Of a stretch of DNA of 64,000 bases, positions 18,026 through 26,675 are shown piece after piece; the first letter of the stretch is position 1; each line of letters opens with the position of its first letter. This stretch comes from an uncultured Shewanella sp. GTDB taxonomy: Bacteria; Pseudomonadota; Gammaproteobacteria; Enterobacterales; Shewanellaceae. The translations under genes were made by a program, and so were the position numbers. The DNA lies in the NCBI RefSeq assembly GCF_947491715.1, contig NZ_CANLKR010000006.1, positions 1 through 64,000 of the forward strand, in the 5' to 3' direction. The notes beneath the pieces were generated by a model, which saw nothing but the letters and a program-made list of their open reading frames with translations, was not told where the DNA came from and ran no database searches.

Positions 18026-20116
18026 TTAATTAGACTTGCGTTTTAACTCTATATTATTAACCTTAAAACTTTTAAGTTTCAAATAGGCGTCCAACTCTAT
18101 ATTCGTGTCTGATTTTGATTTGAAAAACTGATTATTAATCCGCCCTGATATTTGTGTTTCAGAAATGAATTTGTACTCTGCTTTAGTAGATATTTTTGAT
18201 GGAGTAAAGGCATTTAAAAATGCACTTAATCCACCACTAAAATACCCTAAGTAAGTCATGTTTGATATATTATCTTTCCAAAAAAGTTCCTTTTTATAAG
18301 CCAATGGCACAGATGGAAGCGATAAATATAAACATTTCAAATAAGGATCATGACCTTCTAAATGATAGATAAAAAATGTTCCTGCATATTTACCAAAAAA
18401 AAGTTTTGCATCCCCTCTTGAAAAATAGAAAGTACTGTCGGCTGCCATTCTGACAACAAAAGTCGCTTCGTCTATTTTTTTGCCATCTTTATAAACATTA
18501 TATGTCAATGTTTCATCGAGAATAAATGTGGTTAATTGCTCATGAAAAGCAGTAGGAAGCACTGAACAAACTCTCGTCATTTCCTGTGGCAAACCATGGG
18601 AGAAATATTGATTTTCTTCATGATAATGTACAAAAGTAAAAGGCAATGTTTCCGACCCCATAAAAGCAGTCGCTTGTACTTGAAGATGAATGTGTGGCTG
18701 TGGAGAATAACCTGAATTTCCACATAATCCCAAATGCGCACCTGGTTCAACCCATTGACCTTCGTAAACGACAATACTTTCTTTTGCAAAATGTGAAATT
18801 TCAACAAAGTAGCCACGTTCATCATGAATAATGACTAGATTCCCCCAATTATTAATCGTATCAACTGCACCTATAGGGTTATCCACTAAATGAGAAATAA
18901 CTTTAATCACTCTGCCGCGAACTGGTGACAAAACCGTTTGCCCAAAAGCATAGTAATCTTCCAAACGAGTGCCTTTATCTCTGTAAGTATTATTCAGCTC
19001 ATCAGTAATCACAAAATCATAAGCATAACGCCAAAAACCTTGATGCGTCCATTGACCATTAAACCCCTGCCAAACTGACCAAATACCAGAAAAAGGTAAA
19101 GCTAAAGTAATAAAGGTATTCGCAAAGCGATCTTTCGCCGTTAAATAATGATCCAACGTCTCTTCTGGGCTAGAACGAAATACAGTGGGTCTTAAAGGAT
19201 ACCCCACAACACCAAGTACATAAACAAAAGACAAAGTGATCAAAGTAAAAGGTAAAGTAAATACTGGAATACCATATTGAGCCCAGAAAACATTAACAGC
19301 ATTGATGAGTAAAGTAGAAAGAGCGACAGCAATGCCTGCTAAAATAAGGCTTTTAGGCGATGGAATATTAAACACACACCCAATAGATATTGCTATTAGA
19401 ATGTAGTTAAAATTATTCATATTATTTAATGATTGCTCCCAAGAACCATTAAATACAGAATTGATACCACACCCTAATAAAAAACCAAAAATAGCAACAA
19501 CGAGGATCAGTCGAGATTTAAAGAATATCAAACCTGATATTAATGCGCCGGTAATAACATTGGGCATAAAGATAATTGCGCCCATAGATTTAAAAAAGGC
19601 ATTAAGAAAATGAGGTAAAAAATAAAAATCATCGTAAAGACTATCAGTATATAGACTATTGACATATAAATTACTTAGCCTTCCGCTGGCTAAATAAACT
19701 AGACTACTAATGATGACAAACGGAATACTGAGAACTTGTAATCCAAGGAAATGATAAAATACATTAGAAAGAAAAACTGTGATTAAAAATGATAGAATAC
19801 TTGCCAACGCGATAATACTTAGCGTTAATATATTTATCTCATAAAGGTGACCAATAGCTAATCCAGACAGTAAAGGGTTATAGGTATAGAACCCTGATTT
19901 TAAAAACTCTTTGTTGAAACCAATAAAATGAGCAAATGCATAAGCAATAATAATGGAAAATAATCCAGATAATGCCGTGTTATAATTTATCAGCCCAACA
20001 ATAAAAAGCAGCGTACCTGATATTTTTCCCTGTATAAAAAATACATCTGAATAACTACTCAATATAGCATTCATATGAGTCGGTAAACGCCATTTTTTTA
20101 CGTCAATCACTGTCAT
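18026..20116 (-). CDS. Urea transporter-like membrane domain fused to an M23 (LytM) peptidase domain
   Basis: A 696-residue two-part protein. Residues about 25-320 form some ten hydrophobic helices with urea-transporter (UT) features: LSGLFSIIIAYA, GFYTYNPLLSGLAIG and, in the second half, FNIPSPKSLILAGIAVALST. Residues about 345-500 form an M23/LytM beta-lytic domain with the metal-site patterns HQGFWRYAYDF (about 356) and PQPHIHLQ (about 474), and GLCGNSGYS between them. About 190 further residues of mixed beta type follow. The metal ligands seem intact, so the domain may cut peptidoglycan peptides, or it may only bind. It is the first gene of the operon, behind a promoter with a Fur box (20196-20214). 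UT-M23 fusions occur in other bacteria as far as I recall, but I know no assigned role. Confidence 0.85.
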   Translation of the reverse strand: MTVIDVKKWRLPTHMNAILSSYSDVFFIQGKISGTLLFIVGLINYNTALSGLFSIIIAYAFAHFIGFNKEFLKSGFYTYNPLLSGLAIGHLYEINILTLSIIALASILSFLITVFLSNVFYHFLGLQVLSIPFVIISSLVYLASGRLSNLYVNSLYTDSLYDDFYFLPHFLNAFFKSMGAIIFMPNVITGALISGLIFFKSRLILVVAIFGFLLGCGINSVFNGSWEQSLNNMNNFNYILIAISIGCVFNIPSPKSLILAGIAVALSTLLINAVNVFWAQYGIPVFTLPFTLITLSFVYVLGVVGYPLRPTVFRSSPEETLDHYLTAKDRFANTFITLALPFSGIWSVWQGFNGQWTHQGFWRYAYDFVITDELNNTYRDKGTRLEDYYAFGQTVLSPVRGRVIKVISHLVDNPIGAVDTINNWGNLVIIHDERGYFVEISHFAKESIVVYEGQWVEPGAHLGLCGNSGYSPQPHIHLQVQATAFMGSETLPFTFVHYHEENQYFSHGLPQEMTRVCSVLPTAFHEQLTTFILDETLTYNVYKDGKKIDEATFVVRMAADSTFYFSRGDAKLFFGKYAGTFFIYHLEGHDPYLKCLYLSLPSVPLAYKKELFWKDNISNMTYLGYFSGGLSAFLNAFTPSKISTKAEYKFISETQISGRINNQFFKSKSDTNIELDAYLKLKSFKVNNIELKRKSN

Positions 20117-20186
20117 AATATGTTCATCATTTCCAGAAACATCGTTTTAACAACTAAAATAAAGGTTAGTTTTCGATGAACAGAGT

Positions 20187-20216
20187 ATTATTAAAGAAAA
20201 TGATTCTCAATATCAA
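20187..20216 (-). promoter_or_regulatory. Promoter of the seven-gene operon
   Basis: On the minus strand, TTGATA (20211-20216) and TAATAA (20188-20193) are separated by 17 bp, close to the sigma-70 consensus. The predicted transcript starts near 20180 with a leader of about 65 bases before the ATG at 20116. Confidence 0.65.
20196..20214 (-). promoter_or_regulatory. Fur box in the operon promoter
   Basis: The minus-strand 19-mer GATATTGAGAATCATTTTC matches the Fur consensus GATAATGATAATCATTATC at 16 of 19 positions. It covers the spacer between the predicted -35 and -10 elements, the usual place for repression by iron-loaded Fur. It predicts that the urea-channel/decarboxylase operon is switched on in iron shortage. 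Confidence 0.75.
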
Positions 20217-20519
20217 CAAAGTAAACAGATAAAAACTATTGTCAAGAAGCGTCAATGTTTAGGCTATATTTTATAGTATTGTTTTTATTGAATAACAACT
20301 AAGGAATTTAAGTTGATTAAATATTAATATCGACTAATATTCAACTAAAATAATGTTACAATTAACACGAAAGTACATAACGGTTTATATATTACTTTAC
20401 AGATTAAAAATATAGACTTAAATCTAAAGCGAGGTATTTTTTGATAGCTATTCACTTTTATTATAATTAAGTGTAAATTTCAACCTCACCTAGAAAAGAT
20501 GAGGCAGAAAGCTTTACGG
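20217..20519. other. Intergenic region between the fatty acid carrier and Fur-box operon genes
   Basis: AT-rich, without a supported gene. The 3' end of the fatty acid carrier gene lies at its right side. A run at 20490-20520 (AACCTCACCTAGAAAAGATGAGG) can form a CCTCA.../...TGAGG hairpin that may end transcription of the carrier gene. Confidence 0.45.
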
Positions 20520-21827
20520 TTAAAACCAAGTCAGCGCTATACTAATTATCACACCCGAAATCATTAACTGCATTAAGCAAAATCCCATGATATCTTTCGC
20601 TTTTAAACCCGCTATGGCCAAAATAGGTAACGCCCAAAAGGGTTGGATCATATTAGTCCAAGCATCCCCCCAAGCGACTCCCATTGCAACTCGAGCAACA
20701 TCCGCATTTAGCAGCTTAGCAGCAGGCAATACAACAGGTGCCTGTACAGCCCACTGCCCACCACCTGAAGGAACAAACATATTAACAACTCCTGCACTCA
20801 AAAAGCTCCAAAAAGGCAAGGTGTCTGCATTAGCAATGGCGACAAAACCTTGAGAAATACTCACCGCTAATCCGGATTGGGTCATTATCGCCATAATGCC
20901 CGCATAAAAAGGAAACTGTATGATAATCCCACCGCCACTTTTAACGGCTTCATTTAGACTATTAAGAAAACTTCTAGGGGTCTTATGTAAAATAATGGCA
21001 AAAGTAAGAAATAAAAAATTGATGATATTTAAATTAATACCTCCGCCGTGAAAAAAGTAATACCCTAAATAGATGAGTCCACAAAAACCTATTAAATAAG
21101 CTAATAATCGACTATTTTCCAGACGCTCAGCGGGCCGAGTAGCATCAAATGTTTTATTCACATCTTCTAATATTTTGTTCTCATCAATATAAAAACTGTC
21201 CTCAGCTTTAGGAAGCATCCAGCGATTAACCAAAGGAACAACAATAAACAAAATCCCAACTAAGGCCAAATTGAAACCGGAGAAAATTGTCTCACTGGTA
21301 CTGATCAGTCCAATAGATGCTTCAGAGAAATTACCTGGCGTTGCAATCGTTAAGGGAATCGATCCTGACAAGCCTCCATGCCAAACCAAAAAGCCTGAGT
21401 ACACACTAGCAATCAATAATCGATAATCGACTTTCACCTTTCGTGCTATGGCTTTAGCCAATAAGGCCCCAACAACAAGTCCAAACCCCCAATTAATCCA
21501 ACTCGCCAATAATGAAACAAAAGTCACTAATATAATCGCTTGAGAAGCACTTTCGGGTAAAGTCGCAATATAGTTAAGCCCTTTTTTGATCAGTGGACTG
21601 CTTGCCAAAATAAATCCAACAATAAGCACCAAAAGCATTTGCATAGAAAATGTCAGTAACCCCCAAAATCCCTGCCCCCAATATTCAATCACTTCAATGG
21701 GAGATTTTTGCTCAAAAAGAACAGCTGCAATCATCACAATCAAACTCAGGATGAGTACAAAAATATAAGGATCAGGTAAATAACGATCCACAAGTTTGAC
21801 CAGAGGTTTAGCCGCATTAGTTAACAT
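20520..21827 (-). CDS. Short-chain fatty acid transporter (AtoE family)
   Basis: Integral membrane carrier for short-chain fatty acids such as acetoacetate or butyrate. The protein (435 residues from the chosen start) has about eleven hydrophobic helices. Family-like segments are the start KLVDRYLPDPYIFVLILS, SWINWGFGLVVGALLAK, FLVWHGGLSGSIPLTIATP, MFVPSGGGQWAVQAPVVLPA and MGVAWGDAWTNMIQPFWALP. A longer frame opens at 21860, but the ATG at 21827 is preferred because GGGGAT precedes it and because it matches the family N terminus. It stands alone; fadBA and fadH further on could use its substrates. Confidence 0.9.
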   Translation of the reverse strand: MLTNAAKPLVKLVDRYLPDPYIFVLILSLIVMIAAVLFEQKSPIEVIEYWGQGFWGLLTFSMQMLLVLIVGFILASSPLIKKGLNYIATLPESASQAIILVTFVSLLASWINWGFGLVVGALLAKAIARKVKVDYRLLIASVYSGFLVWHGGLSGSIPLTIATPGNFSEASIGLISTSETIFSGFNLALVGILFIVVPLVNRWMLPKAEDSFYIDENKILEDVNKTFDATRPAERLENSRLLAYLIGFCGLIYLGYYFFHGGGINLNIINFLFLTFAIILHKTPRSFLNSLNEAVKSGGGIIIQFPFYAGIMAIMTQSGLAVSISQGFVAIANADTLPFWSFLSAGVVNMFVPSGGGQWAVQAPVVLPAAKLLNADVARVAMGVAWGDAWTNMIQPFWALPILAIAGLKAKDIMGFCLMQLMISGVIISIALTWF

Positions 21828-22225
21828 AGTTATCCCCAGTAAAAAATAAGCACAATTCACAGTTTTACAGTAAAGACAATATCATTTTTACTCAATACTG
21901 GTATTAAAAACAGTAAAAAACAATAAAGTACTGCTTCATGAAATAAACGCATTAAACAAAGGAAGTATTAGTAAGAATTGACTACAAAGACTTATACACA
22001 AGCCAAAAGATCACAGATAAACTCGCAATAAGAGGAAAAATCACATAAGCAAGCAGTTCAAAATATGATAGTAGATGTAGCACTTCAATAATGATTGAAG
22101 CAACAGTTTACGGTATTGAACTATCAGGTAGAGCGTCTTTAGCTTATCGGCTTAGGTTTCGACCTCCCTCACCCCGAAGGTCGACAATAAATCAGCAACA
22201 ACATTGAGATTAAAAATCTGAACTA
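21828..22225. other. Intergenic region between hemG and the fatty acid carrier gene
   Basis: About 400 bp without a supported gene. It contains a small inverted repeat (CGACCT/AGGTCG, about 22159-22184) without a T tract. The promoter of the fatty acid carrier gene should lie near 21850-21900, but I cannot place it. Confidence 0.4.
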
Positions 22226-22765
22226 TTATTCGACAGGCTTGAGTTTCGCAAACTTCTCTGCAAAATTTGTCACTTGCTCCCAGTCAGTAAACTCAAAGGT
22301 CCCCTTAATATCGGTCGGACCTTTTGTCATTTTCATAATAAACCGAATCATAAAGCGATCAAAAAAACCATATTTAGGGTAATCTATTTTCCCTGCGAAA
22401 ACCCCTAACATCTGCGGTTTCCAAGACGACAAAGTCAAAAACTTCAACATATACGGGTTCGTTTCTGGCGTATTTTTTTCAGGCTTTCTCGCCACCACAT
22501 TCACACTAAAAAAACCACTGATTTTCTTAGAGAGCAGTGCATTATTTTCATCAATAAATTGATACAGTTCCGCTCGATGTTTACCATAACGAATACTCGC
22601 ACCAAGTAAAATTTTATCATAATCTTTCAATATGGCTTTTTTAGCCTCAGCTAGGGAAAGTAAAGTCACATCATCTCCCATTTGCATATTAATCTCTTTT
22701 ATTTTCTGGCAGATAGCCTTAGTTTGACCATCTACTGTAGAGTAAATCACGAGAGTTTGACTCAT
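22226..22765 (-). CDS. hemG: Menaquinone-dependent protoporphyrinogen IX dehydrogenase
   Basis: Flavodoxin-like FMN enzyme that oxidises protoporphyrinogen IX to protoporphyrin IX, the step before ferrochelatase in haem synthesis, passing electrons to quinone. The FMN phosphate loop is YSTVDGQTKAI (about residues 8-18). LLGASIRYGKHR (about 53-64) and FFSVNVVARKPEKNTP, a long-chain insertion typical of HemG, support the assignment against ordinary flavodoxins. Length 179 against 181 in E. coli. It lies 13 bp behind trkH and is probably co-transcribed with yigZ and trkH, an order seen in other Shewanella and in enterics. Confidence 0.95.
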   Translation of the reverse strand: MSQTLVIYSTVDGQTKAICQKIKEINMQMGDDVTLLSLAEAKKAILKDYDKILLGASIRYGKHRAELYQFIDENNALLSKKISGFFSVNVVARKPEKNTPETNPYMLKFLTLSSWKPQMLGVFAGKIDYPKYGFFDRFMIRFIMKMTKGPTDIKGTFEFTDWEQVTNFAEKFAKLKPVE

Positions 22766-22778
22766 AAATCAACCTTCT

Positions 22779-24236
22779 TTAATTTCGCCAAAATGTTGGC
22801 GTAAATAGCACTAATAAAGTAAAGACTTCTAATCGCCCAAATAACATAGCAAGGATTAACACCCATTTTGAACCATCGTTAATACTGGCGTAATTACTGG
22901 CCACTTCACCCAATCCAGGCCCTAGATTATTTAAACACGCAGCAGTCGCACTAAACGCAGTCACATTATCCAAGCCAAACCCCATCAAAATGAGCATACA
23001 GATAACAAATACCAACGCATAAGCAGAAAAGAATCCCCAAATCGCATCAATGACTCGATCGGGAAGGGCTTTACCACTTAATTTAATAGAAAATAGTCCC
23101 CTTGGATGCACTAAACGCTTTAATTCTCTCGAACCTTGCAATAATAATAAAACAATGCGGATCACTTTTATGCCACCCGCAGTCGAGCCACCACTGCCGC
23201 CGATAAAACTTGAAAAAATAAGCAATATAGGTAAGAAAAGGGGCCAAACGTGAAAGCTTTCTATACTAAAACCCGCAGTCGTTGAAATAGACACTGCCTG
23301 AAACACTGCATAGTCTAACGTCTCTTCTGTAGAATCATATAATCCACTTTTTAATAAAGTAATAAAGCTAATAGCAACAAGAAATAATTGTATTAAAATA
23401 AGCGCCTTAAATTCTGCATCTTTAAAATAAACACGTAAGTCCATACCTCGACGTGAAAAGGCAGCAAAATGCAAACTGAAATTTAATGCTGCAATCAATA
23501 AGAACACCACACAGGTCATATTCACCGCAGTACTATTGAAATAGCCAATACTCGCATCATGGGTAGAAAAGCCACCAATGGCAATGGTCGAAAATGAATG
23601 GCAAATCGCATCAAACATGTCCATGCCAGCCAGCCGATAGCAAAGTGCACAGGCAATAGTTAAAGAAACATAAATATACCAAAGTGCTTTAGCTGTTTCT
23701 GCGATCCTTGGGGTCATTTTGGTATCCTTCACAGGGCCGGGCATTTCTGCTCGGTATAACTGCATTCCCCCCACTCCCAATACCGGTAAAATGGCCACAG
23801 CCAATACAATGATCCCCATTCCCCCTAACCATTGTAATAAGTGCCGATAAAATAAAATGGCCTTAGGTAACACATCGAGCCCGACAATAACGGTCGCCCC
23901 AGTCGTCGTCAACGCAGAGAAAGATTCAAAAAAACTATCCGTAAGACTTAAATTGGGCTGACTGGTAAAAATGAAAGGAACAGCCCCTATAGAGCCTAGT
24001 ACGACCCAAAACAATACAACTAATAAAAAACCTTCACGAGTCTTTAACTCTTTTTTATAACGGCGGTTGGGATACCACAGCGCGAAACCACAAATGAGAC
24101 TTAGCATAAAGGCTTTGATAAATGCCATACCGCCACCGTCTTTATAAATCACAGCAATACAAGCTGAAGGCAGCAAAGACAAAGAAAAAAGTCCAATGAG
24201 CAAGCCAGTAATTCTTATAATTGTTCTATATTGCAT
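22779..24236 (-). CDS. trkH: Trk potassium uptake channel TrkH (second copy)
   Basis: Inner-membrane potassium channel, 485 residues, related to but clearly different from the copy at 5960-7402. Pore motifs are TTTGATVIVGLD (about 111), TIAIGGFSTHD (about 215), STTAGFSIESF (about 310) and LNNLGPGLGEV (about 428). It ends RLEVFTLLVLFTPTFWRN. It sits between yigZ and hemG, the position of the E. coli trkH gene, so it is the likelier orthologue of E. coli TrkH. Both copies probably share the single TrkA. Confidence 0.95.
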   Translation of the reverse strand: MQYRTIIRITGLLIGLFSLSLLPSACIAVIYKDGGGMAFIKAFMLSLICGFALWYPNRRYKKELKTREGFLLVVLFWVVLGSIGAVPFIFTSQPNLSLTDSFFESFSALTTTGATVIVGLDVLPKAILFYRHLLQWLGGMGIIVLAVAILPVLGVGGMQLYRAEMPGPVKDTKMTPRIAETAKALWYIYVSLTIACALCYRLAGMDMFDAICHSFSTIAIGGFSTHDASIGYFNSTAVNMTCVVFLLIAALNFSLHFAAFSRRGMDLRVYFKDAEFKALILIQLFLVAISFITLLKSGLYDSTEETLDYAVFQAVSISTTAGFSIESFHVWPLFLPILLIFSSFIGGSGGSTAGGIKVIRIVLLLLQGSRELKRLVHPRGLFSIKLSGKALPDRVIDAIWGFFSAYALVFVICMLILMGFGLDNVTAFSATAACLNNLGPGLGEVASNYASINDGSKWVLILAMLFGRLEVFTLLVLFTPTFWRN

Positions 24237-24254
24237 TCATTTTGCTTTCTTATA

Positions 24255-24869
24255 TTAAGGGATAAATGTGGCAACTAGGCGACCTTGACTCATCAAAGCC
24301 AGATCACGATTGAGTGCTTGTTCCTTTCCTTTTCCAATCGAAAAAGAAACTTTCACTTTATCAGTAAACAACTTATCTTCAATAACGGCATCATACTGAG
24401 TTAAAAAATACTCAACATCCGTTAATTGCGCATATTCACACTCTAAAAACCCTGGGTAACGTAACTGCTTAAGTGTCGTTTCAAGTCTTTTTAATCCTTG
24501 TTTGATGCCAGAACTATAAGCTCGAACCAGTCCACCCACGCCTAATTTCGTTCCTCCAAAATAACGTACAACAATCACGCCAATTTCGCCAATATCACTC
24601 CCCTGCAAATGCGCCAGCATAGGTCTTCCAGCACTACCAGAAGGCTCTCCATCATCGCTAGAGCCTGAGGACAAAGTTGATTTTGGTTGGCCACATACAA
24701 AAGCATAGCAATAATGATTAGCATTAGGATAACGATATTTAACGGTTTCTAATTGCTCTTTCATCATTTGTGGATCCGAGCAATGAAACAAAATAGAGAT
24801 AAATCGGCTATGTTTAATATCTTCTTCCACCACACATTCGCTAGCCGGAATTAAATAACACTCACTCAC
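24255..24869 (-). CDS. yigZ: YigZ / IMPACT-family protein
   Basis: A 204-residue protein of the UPF0029/IMPACT family. The N-terminal domain contains KHSRFISILFHC, the signature SSDDGEPSGSAGRPML (about 68-83) and VIVVRYFGGTKLGVGGLVRAY (20-residue core, about 99-118). The C-terminal ferredoxin-like domain starts about 135. The biochemical role is unsettled; eukaryotic IMPACT modulates Gcn2 signalling and bacterial homologues may bind ribosomes or RNA. It is the first gene of the yigZ-trkH-hemG run, 18 bp before trkH. Confidence 0.95.
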   Translation of the reverse strand: MSECYLIPASECVVEEDIKHSRFISILFHCSDPQMMKEQLETVKYRYPNANHYCYAFVCGQPKSTLSSGSSDDGEPSGSAGRPMLAHLQGSDIGEIGVIVVRYFGGTKLGVGGLVRAYSSGIKQGLKRLETTLKQLRYPGFLECEYAQLTDVEYFLTQYDAVIEDKLFTDKVKVSFSIGKGKEQALNRDLALMSQGRLVATFIP

Positions 24870-24918
24870 ATTGATACCTTAACTCAAAAGCCATTTTTAC
24901 TTTTCAGCTAAAAATGGT

Positions 24919-25199
24919 TAGGGGCTGTTGATCTTTCGTGGTTAAATTATGTCCGAGATAAACGTATTTTAATCACGGCGTAGTGAGTACTGCCTAGTCT
25001 TCTAAGCCCCTTTCTTTAATAAAGAGGGCTACAACAAAGAGTAAAACACGTTTAGCTGGATCCTACGGACAGTGTTTGTGGCGCCTTTCTACAGCGTTAT
25101 CGCTTATTCATGTAGAATAACTACACCCCATAAGCTCTGCCTTGTATAAAACCCCCACAAACTGCTGCAGAAATCATCACCAAAGTTCAACAGCCCCTA
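24919..25199. mobile_element. MITE-like element, family 2, copy A
   Basis: A 281-bp non-coding element between pepQ and yigZ. Its 18-bp ends TAGGGGCTGTTGATCTTT and the complement of AAAGTTCAACAGCCCCTA pair at 17 of 18 positions. Its interior matches the reverse complement of copy B (27729-27994), including AACACGTTTAGC and the GTAGAATAACTACAC region. No transposase gene lies inside. Confidence 0.8.
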
Positions 25200-25222
25200 G
25201 TATTAACGACTTAACCATGATG

Positions 25223-26542
25223 TTAACTCAACCCCGCATCTCGGGTCATGTTCTCATTATGTGTATCATGAACAATGATATTATCTTCTATACGTATACC
25301 ACCAAAGTCACGTAATAATGCCACAGCATCCCAATTAACTTGCGATTGCCGCTTATCTTGCTTCAGTTCAGACAGTAATGAATCAATAATATACAAACCG
25401 GGCTCAATAGTCAGTACCTGATTAGCCGCTAATGTTCGAGTACAACGTAAAAAAGGATGCGCATCGGGAGACGCGATATGCGTGCCAATATCATCACTTA
25501 AAAATCCCCCCATATCATGTACCTGCAGCCCTAACATATGACCGAGACCATGAGGGAAAAAAGCTCCCGTGATTTTCTGCTCTATCAGACCTTGTTTATC
25601 ACCAGAAGCCAATTTAAAGTCCAGTAACAATTGTGCAATCTGCTCATGACACGCTAAATGTAAATCCACATAACTGACATTAGGTGCCATCATATCAATA
25701 ATAGCGCGTTGTGAGTTATCCATCTGCATCACAAGTTCATCAAATAGATTCTTTTCAAAAGAGTAAGTTCGAGTAATATCCGATGCATAACCATGAAACT
25801 GAGCACCCGCATCAATAAGAAAAGAATGTCTATGTTGCGGATTTTGACGAGCAAGCCCTGTGTAATGCAAAATCGCGGCATTTTCATTTAGCGCGATAAT
25901 ATTACCATAGGGCATTTCATTTTCAGTCTGCCCTACGGCTGATAAATAAGCTTGCTGAATATCAAATTCGCAAGCACCATGATAAAACGCATTTTTTGCC
26001 GCTAAATGCCCAGTCACAGCAATACGGTTAGCTTCACGCATGCATTCGAGCTCATAGTCGGTTTTTATCGTGCGATGAAAATGTAAATAATTTAATACTG
26101 CGCTGGGATTGAATGATGTTAAGCCGACTTCTAATGCATACTCAACATGTTCACCAATATAACTCCAAGCTTCAAGGTCTTTTGGCAAAAAATCCCTAAC
26201 GGCATCAGCGTTTGTTAACACATGAATATTAAAATGATCACACCAAAATGCATCAGGTAAATCAGCCACTTTATGCCAAAAATCTACCGGACGATAAAAT
26301 AACAATGTCGGCTTATCAGTACCATTCACCAACAGCCAACAGTGGGGATTATCAATAATAGGCAACCACGCCTTAAATTGTGGGTTCACCTTAAAAGGAT
26401 AATCCATATCATCTAAAAATTGACGCTGCGGGCGACCAGAATGAATAATCAACCCAGCCAGTCCCTCTCTTGAAACAATCTCTGCCACTCTTTGATTCAA
26501 TGTTTGTATATGTTCGGGGTAATGCTGAGCGAATAAATTCAT
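25223..26542 (-). CDS. pepQ: Xaa-Pro dipeptidase
   Basis: Cytosolic dinuclear-metal (Mn) M24 peptidase that cleaves dipeptides with C-terminal proline. Metal ligands are seen in [19 protein letters not shown] (two Asp, about residues 240-255), [16 protein letters not shown] (His, about 327-342), LTIEPGLYI (Glu) and GIRIEDNI (Glu, near the C terminus). The protein from the chosen start is 439 residues against 443 in E. coli. A longer frame begins at 26581, but the ATG at 26542 gives the family N terminus ([12 protein letters not shown]) and has AGGATA in front. It is transcribed alone. Confidence 0.95.
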   Translation of the reverse strand: MNLFAQHYPEHIQTLNQRVAEIVSREGLAGLIIHSGRPQRQFLDDMDYPFKVNPQFKAWLPIIDNPHCWLLVNGTDKPTLLFYRPVDFWHKVADLPDAFWCDHFNIHVLTNADAVRDFLPKDLEAWSYIGEHVEYALEVGLTSFNPSAVLNYLHFHRTIKTDYELECMREANRIAVTGHLAAKNAFYHGACEFDIQQAYLSAVGQTENEMPYGNIIALNENAAILHYTGLARQNPQHRHSFLIDAGAQFHGYASDITRTYSFEKNLFDELVMQMDNSQRAIIDMMAPNVSYVDLHLACHEQIAQLLLDFKLASGDKQGLIEQKITGAFFPHGLGHMLGLQVHDMGGFLSDDIGTHIASPDAHPFLRCTRTLAANQVLTIEPGLYIIDSLLSELKQDKRQSQVNWDAVALLRDFGGIRIEDNIIVHDTHNENMTRDAGLS

Positions 26543-26675
26543 AATTATTATCCTATTTTTATTAATGCACGCTTCATTCAATCAAATATGACCTTTGCCA
26601 TGCATTCGATGAATAAACATTTTCTCATTAGTTTAACACGTCACTCGATGATTATTCACAAACTGAATGGTAAAC

